Source: Asticcacaulis excentricus
GTDB lineage: Bacteria; Pseudomonadota; Alphaproteobacteria; Caulobacterales; Caulobacteraceae
Assembly: GCF_003966695.1 (NCBI RefSeq)
Contig: NZ_AP018827.1
Span: forward strand, 434,001 to 498,000
DNA: 64,000 nucleotides
Reading direction: 5' to 3'
The notes beneath the pieces are model-generated. The model saw only the letters and a program-made list of their open reading frames with translations, was not told the origin of the DNA and searched no databases. This document shows, in pieces, positions 43,844 to 51,856 of this stretch (its first letter is position 1; each line of letters opens with the position of its first letter). Made by a program: the position numbers and the translations under genes.

Positions 43844-44221
43844 TCAGAGCGCGACGGCGGCGGCGATGCGGCTCAGAAGGTCGCCAATGGCCATGGCGGC
43901 GGAGAGAAACGCCATGGCAAAGAGGAACAGCGCGAAGAGGTCTTCGGCCAGTGTGGTTGCCGGGCGGTCATTAAAGGGCAGGTAGTAGCCCTGTAGATCG
44001 GACGGCTCCGGCTTTGGTTTGGGGAGCGCCGCGTCATCCGCCTTTTTCATCAGGAGGTCGCGGAATTCCGGGTCTTTGGCATGGCAGGCGGCATTCATCA
44101 GGGTGAACTCCGCCTGCTCATGTGGGGCCAGATCGGCGGCGCGTTCAACCGTGCAATCATGGCCCGGCGTCAGGCCGAGGCGGTTGCGGTAGGGGAAGAG
44201 CGAAATGACGTTGTCGGCCAT
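43844..44221 (-). CDS. Phage protein with C-terminal membrane segment
   Basis: 125 residues from MADNVISLFPYRNRLGLTPG; a charged central part and LAEDLFALFLFAMAFLSAAMAI near the C-terminus, likely one membrane helix. Function unknown. Confidence 0.6.
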   Translation of the reverse strand: MADNVISLFPYRNRLGLTPGHDCTVERAADLAPHEQAEFTLMNAACHAKDPEFRDLLMKKADDAALPKPKPEPSDLQGYYLPFNDRPATTLAEDLFALFLFAMAFLSAAMAIGDLLSRIAAAVAL

Positions 44222-44223
44222 GG

Positions 44224-44451
44224 TCAGTGCCCTCCGTGGATCGTGTAGCCCATGGCGTTCGCCAGCACCGTCAGGAACCAATGCGCCTTTGGATGCTCGC
44301 TTTTGGGATAGCTGGCAAAGGTGTAGTGAATGTCCTGTGCGTCGTCGAACTCGTCCCGCAACTTTGCCAGAATTTCGATCAGAAAATCGGGGTCGTTGCG
44401 CGCGATTTCTTCGGCGATTTCATGCGCGCCGACATAGAGGTTCAGGCCCAT
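44224..44451 (-). CDS. Uncharacterised small phage protein
   Basis: 75 residues, acidic and helical (AHEIAEEIARNDPDFLIEILAKLRDEFDDA). Its ATG touches the stop of the XRE gene. No family recognised. Confidence 0.6.
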   Translation of the reverse strand: MGLNLYVGAHEIAEEIARNDPDFLIEILAKLRDEFDDAQDIHYTFASYPKSEHPKAHWFLTVLANAMGYTIHGGH

Positions 44452-44870
44452 TACGCCGCCTCCTGCCCAAGGGCCACGGCAGCGGGGCGCAGGATGGCGC
44501 GGACCACGTTGTCAAGGCTGCGCAGCGCGTCGTCGGGGAGGGCGTGCATACGCTGGATCAGGCCCGGATTGCGGCGGTCGATTTCAACCGCCTGCGCCGT
44601 CATGCCGCGCGTGTTCAGGCCGATGACGTGATCCTGAGCCGGGAACAGATCGGCGGGGGCCAGTTGCAGGGCCTTGGCGATGTGAAACAGCTTTGAAGCC
44701 GACACGCGGTTTCGACCGCGCTCATACTTCTGGACCTGTTGGAAGGTGAGGCCAATGGCGTCGGCCAAGGCTTCCTGAGACATGCCCAGCGCTTTGCGCC
44801 GGATGCGGATATTAGCGCCAACGATCAGGTCAATCTCATCGGCGGCGCGTTCGTTCGGTTCGGTGGACAA
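44451..44870 (-). CDS. XRE-type helix-turn-helix regulator, first gene of leftward early operon
   Basis: 139 residues. HTH at residues about 18-70: [41 protein letters not shown]. The start is a TTG at 44870 (GGGAG nine bases upstream). Directly after the CI gene and its operator, in the place of the lambda left operon. Confidence 0.85.
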   Translation of the reverse strand: MSTEPNERAADEIDLIVGANIRIRRKALGMSQEALADAIGLTFQQVQKYERGRNRVSASKLFHIAKALQLAPADLFPAQDHVIGLNTRGMTAQAVEIDRRNPGLIQRMHALPDDALRSLDNVVRAILRPAAVALGQEAA

Positions 44871-44930
44871 GGGTTCAGTCTCCCGTTTGGTGTGACAACC
44901 ACGGGAGGATTAACGCAGCGATGTTGCATT

Positions 44931-44963
44931 TGTCAACGCGATTTCGTTGACATGACGTTGTCA
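44931..44963 (-). promoter_or_regulatory. Left operator/promoter of prophage
   Basis: TGTCAACG-CGATTT-CGTTGACA (44931-44952) is an inverted repeat, with a third TGTCA half-site at 44959-44963. On the minus strand TTGACA (44936-44931) is 17 bases before TTAATC, a likely -35/-10 pair. The same half-sites occur at 45590-45604. Confidence 0.75.
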
Positions 44964-45521
44964 GCGGTCGCCGCGAAGTGCAATTCTGGCGACAAAATCA
45001 ACCTGATCCGATTGAACCAATTCGGTTTTATCAGGGTTCAAGACCGCGAAAAAATATGTCTGATCTTTCTGAGATACAAAGCGTCGTAGCCTAATTTCCC
45101 CAGATTTTAACCGGACGACGCATCCTTCCATTGGCTTTGGGCGGCGCGTTTTGTCGAAGAAAACCAATTCGCCTTGTTCGGCATACGGTGACATTTCACT
45201 GTTTTCGGCGCGGAATGGCGTCAAATCTTCTGGGAAGCCATCATGCCAGGTGGGGCCTGATAGAGAAAACGTTGTGCCCTGAAATTCAGCAACTCGCTTT
45301 GCTTCGCTGTAAAATTGCTCATCTGTGAATTCCAGATAAGCTAATATGCGAAGTAAATTATCTAATGGAATGTCGCTTTTCCCAAGTTCCCACTTGGAAA
45401 CAACCTGACGGGTAACCGTCAAAAGTCTGGCTATCTCTTCAAGAGATTTGTTGCGGCTGTGGCGAAGATTGCGCAACACTTGGCCGCGAATATGGCGGGG
45501 GATTTGGTCATAGGTCTGCAT
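44961..45521 (-). CDS. CI-like repressor with S24-type C-terminus lacking catalytic Lys
   Basis: 186 residues from MQTYDQIPRHIRGQVLRNLRH. HTH: NKSLEEIARLLTVTRQVVSKWELGKSD. The C-terminal half has the S24 fold pattern (SPYAEQGELVFFD, EGCVVRLKSGEIRLRRF). The catalytic Lys of LexA/CI (FKKL or VKRL) is RRF here and the SM motif is altered, so self-cleavage is doubtful. The start at 45521 is preferred because an upstream ATG lies at the operator. Confidence 0.82.
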   Translation of the reverse strand: MQTYDQIPRHIRGQVLRNLRHSRNKSLEEIARLLTVTRQVVSKWELGKSDIPLDNLLRILAYLEFTDEQFYSEAKRVAEFQGTTFSLSGPTWHDGFPEDLTPFRAENSEMSPYAEQGELVFFDKTRRPKPMEGCVVRLKSGEIRLRRFVSQKDQTYFFAVLNPDKTELVQSDQVDFVARIALRGDR

Positions 45522-45589
45522 AACCGCAGGGTGAATGTACCCGGCGACAGTGGCAAACGCTGTGTTCAAACTTTTGTGAACGAACATGC

Positions 45590-45604
45590 GTTGACAATGT
45601 CAAC
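45590..45604. promoter_or_regulatory. Right operator between CI-like and Cro-like genes
   Basis: GTTGACA-A-TGTCAAC is a perfect 15-bp palindrome carrying a TTGACA -35-like box on each strand; it lies between the divergent repressor and Cro-like genes and shares half-sites with 44931-44963. Confidence 0.8.
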
Positions 45605-45630
45605 AAATCACACACAGGTCAAGCATCGCT

Positions 45631-45861
45631 ATGACACATGCGATGCACACCACACACAAAACGCCGCTGGCTCGTTTTCTGTTCGAGAACGATCTCTCAC
45701 TGCGTGAGGCCGCGCCGCTTTTCAAGACAAACCGAACCACGCTTGCGGCGTTGTCGCGCGGCGAGAAGGTCCCAAAGGGCGAGACGCGGGAAATCCTTTC
45801 CCGCGTCCTTATTGGCGAGCTTACGCTGTCCGACCTGAAAGCGCAGGTTTGTGATGGGTAA
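45631..45861 (+). CDS. Cro-like small HTH protein
   Basis: 76 residues. FLFENDLSLREAAPLFKTNRTTLAALSRGEKVPKG reads as a Cro/CI-type helix-turn-helix. Divergent from the repressor and first of the rightward replication operon. ATGs at codons 5 also possible. Confidence 0.7.
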   Translation: MTHAMHTTHKTPLARFLFENDLSLREAAPLFKTNRTTLAALSRGEKVPKGETREILSRVLIGELTLSDLKAQVCDG

Positions 45862-46444
45862 GACTGCGCAACTCAGACAGCGGGTGATTGAAGCTGTCAT
45901 CGAATATTTAAGGGGCGCGGCGGTTGTGCGTGAGGCCGAAGTCTCGACGGGTCGTCGGATTGATTTGCTGGTACGCTGGGAAGGCCAGCGCATTGGCATT
46001 GAGCTTAAGCACGCCATAAGCCCGCGCCGTCATCAGGATCAGATTGCGGCCTATGAAGCCGCGGTTGATCGGCTTTTTGTCGTGTGCACGTGGGAAGCCT
46101 ATTCGGCGCTTAGCCGGGCCGGGCTTCTGACCCCGTCAACCCTGTGTATCAGTGACTTAGACCTTCATCTGATTTCTTTGCGGGACAGCGTTGATCCTGC
46201 TGACAATCTGGTGAGGGCAGGGCGCGAAATCGCCTTGAGACGCGCCTTACGGGCGCAGTCTTTTGAACAGCTTCTCGACCAGTGTGTCGAGCTTAACCTT
46301 CGCGGTGCGCCGGAGTCCCCCTGCTCCTCACAGGCGTCCGCAAAGGGCCGCGCCCGGCTGGGCGGTCATGGGCGCGGTCAAACTCCGGCGGCAGGCGCGA
46401 GGACCAAGGCGCAGCCTGCCGCCGCTTTTTCAGGGGAGGGGTGA
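45854..46444 (+). CDS. PD-(D/E)XK-type nuclease-fold protein
   Basis: 196 residues. VREAEVSTGRRIDLLVRWEGQRIGIELKHA gives Glu, Asp, then ExK, the active-site spacing of PD-(D/E)XK nucleases. The C-terminal 50 residues are low-complexity. Coupled to the Cro-like gene by overlap. May be a recombination, exclusion or repair nuclease. Confidence 0.7.
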   Translation: MGKTAQLRQRVIEAVIEYLRGAAVVREAEVSTGRRIDLLVRWEGQRIGIELKHAISPRRHQDQIAAYEAAVDRLFVVCTWEAYSALSRAGLLTPSTLCISDLDLHLISLRDSVDPADNLVRAGREIALRRALRAQSFEQLLDQCVELNLRGAPESPCSSQASAKGRARLGGHGRGQTPAAGARTKAQPAAAFSGEG

Positions 46445-46445
46445 A

Positions 46446-46841
46446 ATGATCGGACGTTTACTTTGCTATCTGAACGGTTGGAAGGCTATCGAACCAGACG
46501 TGCCAATCCCGGCCAAGTACGGCCAGAGGTTTGACGTTAGATTTGATGACGGCGATGAGATGTGCGGCTTGATCCGTGGCCGGTCGTTTGTGGGAAAATC
46601 TAAGCAGGGAAAGACCTTTGAATATAGCGGCGGTGTGCCTTGCTTTTGCATGGAAAACACGAAGACCAATAAGGTTTTCGGGCATCAGTCGCATTATCGG
46701 CTTTATGTCATCGACCCAAAGCAAGCCCAGATCGGTCAAACGGTCGCTCAGTTTCGCAATATCGCCAAACAGGCCGAACGCGAAGGCCGCGTAACCGTAC
46801 CGGCAGGCAAAAAGCGTAAGCGCCAAAAGGAGCCGTCATGA
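46446..46841 (+). CDS. Uncharacterised phage protein
   Basis: 131 residues. RFDVRFDDGDEMCGLIRGRSFVGKS suggests a beta-rich domain; the C-terminus is basic (GKKRKRQKEPS). ATGA-coupled to the next gene. Function unknown. Confidence 0.6.
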   Translation: MIGRLLCYLNGWKAIEPDVPIPAKYGQRFDVRFDDGDEMCGLIRGRSFVGKSKQGKTFEYSGGVPCFCMENTKTNKVFGHQSHYRLYVIDPKQAQIGQTVAQFRNIAKQAEREGRVTVPAGKKRKRQKEPS

Positions 46842-47182
46842 CCGATCATGACAAGGCGCTGTGGCTGGCCCTGTGTGAGCTGGTCCTTAACCCCAAGGTC
46901 ACGGATGTGTCGCGCATCCACCGCGCGGCCAAGCGGCTGAAAGGGCGCAAAGGCGCTATCCCGCCCGGCTGGCACTATGTGGGCTCTCCGTTTCAGTTGC
47001 TGTTTAGCAAATCGCAAAAGCTGATCGGCGGGGATCAGGCGGGCCGGGCGCGGCTTTGCGGCTTTGCGTCGAAAGTGCTGGAGGCTATCGGCGGGCACGT
47101 CGCGCCGGAGCGCGCGCCGGTTCTGCCTGCGCCGATTGTGACACATGTGCCGCGCCGCCGCCGCGCCGATATTGACGATTAA
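46838..47182 (+). CDS. Uncharacterised phage protein
   Basis: 114 residues, with a basic helical N-terminal half (VSRIHRAAKRLKGRKG) and a Pro/Arg tail. Part of the rightward early operon. No family recognised. Confidence 0.6.
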   Translation: MTDHDKALWLALCELVLNPKVTDVSRIHRAAKRLKGRKGAIPPGWHYVGSPFQLLFSKSQKLIGGDQAGRARLCGFASKVLEAIGGHVAPERAPVLPAPIVTHVPRRRRADIDD

Positions 47183-47196
47183 ACGGAGCCACGGGG

Positions 47197-47631
47197 ATGT
47201 CAGGTATACCGCAACCGGTTGGCCTTATGACCTCAACCGGTGAACAGTTTCAGCTTGTTTCGCCGCCTGCGGAGCCCATGCGGCCCAAGCGGCGCGCGCG
47301 CCGTCCGGCCACCCCCGCCGCGCGGCCCTATTTCAACGAAGAAGATTTCCGAATGGTGCTCGATATTGTGTGCCGATACGCACCGGCGCTGCTTTCGCGC
47401 AAGATGAAGCGCTATTTCAGCCGTCCGTTTGAGTTGCATGAAGCCATTCTGATCTATGCGCTGCGGACGGAGCTGCAATGGCCGCGTGAGCAGTTGCGGC
47501 GGCCTTTGGGGCGGGGGATCAAGCACATTACTGCCATGACCATGCTGATCGAAGATTTGCGCGACGATCACGACTTTATCGAGACGATTTGCACCAAGGT
47601 TGCGGGGTACGCCAATGGCCTACACCTCTAA
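47197..47631 (+). CDS. DnaA domain-IV-like DNA-binding protein
   Basis: 144 residues. After a basic, Pro-rich start, residues about 70-140 (FELHEAILIYALRTELQWPREQLRRPLGRGIKHITAMTMLI) resemble the helix-turn-helix of the DnaA C-terminal domain, without the AAA+ part. Just upstream of primase and helicase, it is a good candidate for the phage origin-binding protein. Confidence 0.55.
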   Translation: MSGIPQPVGLMTSTGEQFQLVSPPAEPMRPKRRARRPATPAARPYFNEEDFRMVLDIVCRYAPALLSRKMKRYFSRPFELHEAILIYALRTELQWPREQLRRPLGRGIKHITAMTMLIEDLRDDHDFIETICTKVAGYANGLHL

Positions 47632-48670
47632 GACCATTGATTTCAAAGGCGTGAATGACAAGCTCATGAATGATCCGTGGTCGCTTATGGATCGGCTGGG
47701 GCTCAAGTATCGCCGCGCGGGCAAGATTGCCTATGTCAAGGGCTATCCGGCCAGCGGGGACAACAGCTTTGTCGTCTTCTGTCAGTCGGGCACGTTCAAG
47801 GATTTCAGCGGCGGCAAGCAAGGCGACCTGATCGACCTTATTGGCGTGGCGCTCAATTTTTCCAATCAGCTTGAAAGCCTGAAATGGGCCAATGCCTATC
47901 TGGGGCACGGTGAGGTGACCCAGCTTGACCCAGAGGTGGCGCGGCGGGCGCACGTGCGGCGTGAACAGGAGCGCCAGCGCCATCAAGCGCAGCAAGACGA
48001 GCGGTCGCGCAAGATGGTGGGATATTGGGCGACCCTGCCCGCCATCGGGGGCACGGTGGTTGAAACCTATTTGAGGGAGGCGCGCGGCATCCCCCTCGAC
48101 CTTTTGGGTAAGTTGCCGGATGTGCTGCATTACGAGGCGCGGGCCGAACACGCCGACGATGAGACGGGCGAGGTCACCTACTGGCCCGCCATGGTCGCGG
48201 CCATTTATCGCGGTTCTCAGCCCCTTGGCATACACCGCACCTTTTTGCAGCCAGACGGCTCCGGCAAGGCCCCGGTCAGGCCGTCAAAAAAGATGTACGG
48301 GCAGATGAGGGGCGGGGCCATCCGGCTCACGCGCGGCGCGTCTGGCCTGACGCCCAAGGATGCGCTGCGGCGCGGCGTCAAGACGCCTCTGCTCCTGGGC
48401 GAAGGGATCGAGACGGTTTTGAGCGCGGCGTGCGCCGTGCCGGAATATCGCGCATGGGCGGCGGGGAGCCTTGGGAACCTTGACATCGCGTGGCCTGAGT
48501 TTGTGTCCGATGTGATCCTGCTGAAAGACAACGACTGGAAGCCGCCCGCTATGAAGCGGTTTGAGGCCATAGAGGCCCATTGGCGCCAGCTCGCCAAGGC
48601 GCGCGGCGGTCGCGTCAAAATCGCCAGCGCGGCGGTAGGGTCTGATTTCAACGACTGGATTGTGGCATGA
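47615..48670 (+). CDS. Toprim-type phage primase
   Basis: 351 residues from MAYTSKTIDFKG, overlapping the previous gene by 17 bases. The N-terminus (YVKGYPASGDNSFVVF and SGTFKDFSGGKQGDLIDLIGV) looks like a CHC2-type domain but lacks the zinc-binding Cys. Toprim residues follow: LLGEGIETVLSA near 263 and VILLKDND near 303, then GSDFNDW. Likely primase; overlapped by the helicase gene (ATGA). Confidence 0.85.
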   Translation: MAYTSKTIDFKGVNDKLMNDPWSLMDRLGLKYRRAGKIAYVKGYPASGDNSFVVFCQSGTFKDFSGGKQGDLIDLIGVALNFSNQLESLKWANAYLGHGEVTQLDPEVARRAHVRREQERQRHQAQQDERSRKMVGYWATLPAIGGTVVETYLREARGIPLDLLGKLPDVLHYEARAEHADDETGEVTYWPAMVAAIYRGSQPLGIHRTFLQPDGSGKAPVRPSKKMYGQMRGGAIRLTRGASGLTPKDALRRGVKTPLLLGEGIETVLSAACAVPEYRAWAAGSLGNLDIAWPEFVSDVILLKDNDWKPPAMKRFEAIEAHWRQLAKARGGRVKIASAAVGSDFNDWIVA

Positions 48671-50682
48671 CGGATACGCCGACACCTGAGACCCCGCCGA
48701 AAAAGCGCGGGCGGCCTTCCAATGCCGAAAAGATGCGCGCGGCGCTGATCCTTGATGACGAAGACGATATTGCGTTTGAGACGGTCAAACAGGCGGCGCG
48801 CAATGATCCGGTGATGGGCGCGCCTATGCGGTTCGTGAATGCCAATGGCGACGAGGAGTTTGTGCCCCCGGGTGAATGGATGCGCGACGAATGGGCGCAT
48901 CTGGACATTGTGGACCCGGAAACCAATCTGCCCCGCAACATGCCGGTTGAAATCCTTGGCATGGATGCAAAGGGCCTCACCACCTATGTGATCAATACCA
49001 AGGGTATGGTGGTTACCTTGCCGCCCAATGCAGGCAAGGGGCATTTTGACCTCGTGTTCGCGGGGCGGTCAAACTATCTTACGTGGTTGTTTCCGCGCTA
49101 CAACAAAAAGGGCACAAAGGTTGTCGGCTGGGAGGCCGATGAATTTAAGCGCGCCGTGGCTGATGTGGCGGGGTGGTCCGATGTGTACGACCCCGACGAT
49201 AGCCTCAGAGGCCGGGGCATGTGGCGCGATAAGTTCGGCAACCCCGTCTATCATGCCGGCGATGCGATATTGCACGGCGGTCGCTGGAAAAAGCCGGGCC
49301 GCCACGACAAGCACATCTATTCTGCCCGCACCCGCACCGGCAGGCCCCGGCTTTATGAAGACCTGAACCCAGCCGGTCAGCGGTGTTACGACATCCTGAG
49401 AACGTGGAATTGGGAGCGGCCTGATTTAGACCCTGTGTTGCAATTGGGCTGGGTTATGACGGCCAAGATGGGGGCGTTCCTGTTCCGGCGGCCTGCGGTA
49501 TGGCTCACGGGGCCGCGTGGATCGGGCAAATCCTATTTGCAGGGCTTCCTCCGCTCTTTGATGCACGAGGCGCTTCTGGCCTCGTCCAATGCGTCGCAGG
49601 CCTATATTTATCGCAAGCTGGGGCAGGACTGCGTTCCTGTGCTGGTGGACGAGCAGGAGAGCAAGGCCGATACGGCACTCACCGACCGGTTGCTTGACCT
49701 CGTCCGGGCGTCCTATTCCGGGGACGATCTGGGGCGCGCCGATAAGGACGGCGGAACGGTGACGTTCACGCTCAGGTCTTCGTTTCTGGCCTCTTCGATC
49801 GCTAAGCCCTCGACCGAGGCGTCGGACGATAGCCGCATGGCGCTTTTGTCATTGCGCGCCACGGATAAAAAGGGGGGAGCCTATACGCACGATGAAGCCT
49901 ATCGGCTGGGGCAGGTGTTGACCTATCGCGCGATACGCTGGGCCCCTCGGTGGGATGCGTTACTTGAAACCATAGAGAAGGCGCTTGCGCTCAAAAAAGG
50001 GCACACGCCGCGCTCTCTGGACACGTTCGCGCCGTTCATGGCGGGGTTTCATATCGCGCTTTATGACCAGATGCCGACCGAAGAACAATGCAGGCACTAC
50101 GCCGCGCTTGTGGACCCGTCGCAGCTCATTGAGCTGAACACGCAGATGGACGATTGGGAGAAGTGTATGCGGTTCCTGCTGGGGGCCGTGCCGGACCTGT
50201 TTAAAAACCGAACCAAAGAAAAGACCATCGGGCAGATTGTCCGCTATTATCAGGCCTGTGGCGACAAAGACGAAACCGATGCGCTGTTTAGAGGGCTTCG
50301 GGTGTCTCTGAATTTCAAGAAAAACACGCCGATGGATTGGGACCATGCGCGTCTTTTTGTGCCCAACTCTGACCCGGCTCTAATCGACCTGTTCAACGGG
50401 ACGAATTGGGGATCACGCAAAGGCAATGCCGGGACGTGGAACGGCGTGCTTAAGCAGGCCCCGCGCGATTTGTACGAAGACGCGACCAGCACCAAAGGCG
50501 GTATTGACCCCGTGCGCGGCCTTGCGTTCAGCCTGCCTAAGCTGATCGACTACCTGAACGGCGGCCATGATGAGGTCGAACCCACAGACCCCGGCATGTT
50601 CAGCGCCCCGGACCCAGAGCCGCCGGTTTTTGACCGGTTGCAGGGGTTTGAGGATGAAGATGCGTTTGGGGGTGGGCGATGA
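48667..50682 (+). CDS. Phage replicative ATPase/helicase
   Basis: 671 residues. Basic KKRGRPSNAEKM near the start, Walker A LTGPRGSGKSYLQ (near residue 280), Walker B VPVLVDEQES (near 325), and an Arg-rich sensor region (SSFLASSIAKPSTEASDDSR). An AAA+/SF3-like helicase domain with a long, unfamiliar N-terminal part. Overlapped by the primase stop. Confidence 0.82.
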   Translation: MTDTPTPETPPKKRGRPSNAEKMRAALILDDEDDIAFETVKQAARNDPVMGAPMRFVNANGDEEFVPPGEWMRDEWAHLDIVDPETNLPRNMPVEILGMDAKGLTTYVINTKGMVVTLPPNAGKGHFDLVFAGRSNYLTWLFPRYNKKGTKVVGWEADEFKRAVADVAGWSDVYDPDDSLRGRGMWRDKFGNPVYHAGDAILHGGRWKKPGRHDKHIYSARTRTGRPRLYEDLNPAGQRCYDILRTWNWERPDLDPVLQLGWVMTAKMGAFLFRRPAVWLTGPRGSGKSYLQGFLRSLMHEALLASSNASQAYIYRKLGQDCVPVLVDEQESKADTALTDRLLDLVRASYSGDDLGRADKDGGTVTFTLRSSFLASSIAKPSTEASDDSRMALLSLRATDKKGGAYTHDEAYRLGQVLTYRAIRWAPRWDALLETIEKALALKKGHTPRSLDTFAPFMAGFHIALYDQMPTEEQCRHYAALVDPSQLIELNTQMDDWEKCMRFLLGAVPDLFKNRTKEKTIGQIVRYYQACGDKDETDALFRGLRVSLNFKKNTPMDWDHARLFVPNSDPALIDLFNGTNWGSRKGNAGTWNGVLKQAPRDLYEDATSTKGGIDPVRGLAFSLPKLIDYLNGGHDEVEPTDPGMFSAPDPEPPVFDRLQGFEDEDAFGGGR

Positions 50683-51116
50683 GTTTTAATCCGCTATGGT
50701 GGTTGACAAAAGATGGTGACCTTACCTGTCTCGCGCTCTATGAGCGGCACTACTCCTGCAAAAACAAAAAAAGACGGAAAGCGCAGTTCGTCGGACCGGG
50801 CGAAGCAATTGTGCTCAGAACACTGTCCGGCGACGCTGTCTTTGTTTGGCGATACGCCAAATACCGGGCTGATGGACAATCCGGCGTCGAGTGCTCCCTT
50901 TTCAGAAACGAGAGTGGCCATACCTCATCTGAGCTTATCCGACAGGCTTGCGCCATCGCTGATAGAGCTTGGCCTTGTGAAAGGTATTACACCTATGTCG
51001 ATCCGGGCTCAGTGCGGAGTAGCAATCCCGGCTACTGCTTTATGGCCGCTGGATGGCGTCGGGTCGGATTAAATCGTGCTGGTTTGTTGCTGTTAGAAAA
51101 AACCCCCGGACGATGA
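50679..51116 (+). CDS. Phage protein, possible GNAT/Mom-like fold
   Basis: 145 residues. LALYERHYSCKN, VGPGEAIVLRT, GVECSLFRNESG, YTYVDPGSVRSSNPGYCFMAAGWRRVG. I recall this pattern from many phage hypothetical proteins and it resembles acetyltransferase-like folds, but the link to Mom DNA modification is weak. Coupled to the helicase by ATGA; terminator follows. Confidence 0.6.
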   Translation: MSFNPLWWLTKDGDLTCLALYERHYSCKNKKRRKAQFVGPGEAIVLRTLSGDAVFVWRYAKYRADGQSGVECSLFRNESGHTSSELIRQACAIADRAWPCERYYTYVDPGSVRSSNPGYCFMAAGWRRVGLNRAGLLLLEKTPGR

Positions 51117-51128
51117 TCCGGGGGTTTT
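51099..51128. terminator. Bidirectional terminator
   Basis: AAAACCCCCGGA-CGATGA-TCCGGGGGTTTT: 12-bp perfect stem with T runs on both strands. It ends the rightward replication operon and the leftward 51740-51130 operon. Confidence 0.95.
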
Positions 51129-51129
51129 G

Positions 51130-51516
51130 TTATTTGGCGGGTTTAGTGCTTCGAACAGATCGTCTTGATCCGTCCAGGTATTTAGCGACAACAATATCTA
51201 ACGCCTCCGTAGCATCGTGGGCGCGTACTGTATAAGTGCCATAAATCGTTGCGACCTCCCACTCCGGTTCTGTTTCTCGATCGGCAGGGGGCTCAACGAA
51301 CCCATATGATAAAGCGCGTTCTCTGAGACGGTCTGCAAACGTGCATATGAGAGTTACGGCAGCGTCAAAGTTGTCCGCATTTAAAACCTCTTTTCTAGGA
51401 TGATAAAGCCGAACGACAAAGCATTCTGTGTCCACAAGCTTTTTAAAGTCGCCAATCAACGCACGGCCCATGTAGGCGTACGTCCAATCGTCCATCTCGC
51501 GCCATTGCAGTTTCAT
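51130..51516 (-). CDS. Uncharacterised phage protein
   Basis: 128 residues, mixed alpha/beta. WREMDDWTYAYMGRALIGDFKK, then ATLICTFADRL-like helix and VATIYGTYTVRAHDATEALDIVV. ATGA-coupled to the gene above. No family recognised. Confidence 0.6.
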   Translation of the reverse strand: MKLQWREMDDWTYAYMGRALIGDFKKLVDTECFVVRLYHPRKEVLNADNFDAAVTLICTFADRLRERALSYGFVEPPADRETEPEWEVATIYGTYTVRAHDATEALDIVVAKYLDGSRRSVRSTKPAK

Positions 51517-51740
51517 TTCCGGCCGTTCATCATTTGCGCATCCAATGTGCCTTTGATGACTAACTCAGCCTCATTGGCGACCCATTCACATGATGCGGCA
51601 CATACGATCATAACCGACTGTGTGACAGATGCCTGATTGGACAATGATTTGAGTAACTGAGCCGTATGATACATGACCTCGGAAATCTGTTCTGCTGAGC
51701 TATACAGTTCTTTGGTAACGCTCTGATTTGAGGTGATCAT
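51513..51740 (-). CDS. Small helical phage protein behind RNA element B
   Basis: 75 residues: SSAEQISEVMYHTAQLLKSL, VTQSVMIVCAASCEWVANEA. AAAGGAA is eight bases before the ATG and overlaps stem P5 of the structured element, so its translation is probably controlled by that fold. Weakly like the 65-residue protein at 39592. Function unknown. Confidence 0.65.
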   Translation of the reverse strand: MITSNQSVTKELYSSAEQISEVMYHTAQLLKSLSNQASVTQSVMIVCAASCEWVANEAELVIKGTLDAQMMNGRK

Positions 51741-51752
51741 TTGTGTTGTTCC

Positions 51753-51856
51753 TTTCGAAGGGAAGATCTGGTGACCGGAGCTTCGAAACACGCAACACAG
51801 ACGTGCGCTCATGCCTTTGGGGTTTCCCCTTGGACATAGCATAAGCACTCCGGTCA
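51753..51856 (-). promoter_or_regulatory. Structured RNA element B, pseudoknot
   Basis: RNA read 51856 to 51753. P1 51848-51856 with 51772-51780 (9 bp); P2 51839-51846 with 51807-51814 (8 bp, one G-U); P3 GGGG/CCCC (51119+700: 51819-51822 with 51826-51829); P4 51802-51805 with 51789-51792; P5 51781-51788 with 51753-51760 (8 bp), crossing P1. Same layout as element A with base changes on both sides of stems. The Shine-Dalgarno AAAGGAA starts inside P5. Confidence 0.75.
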
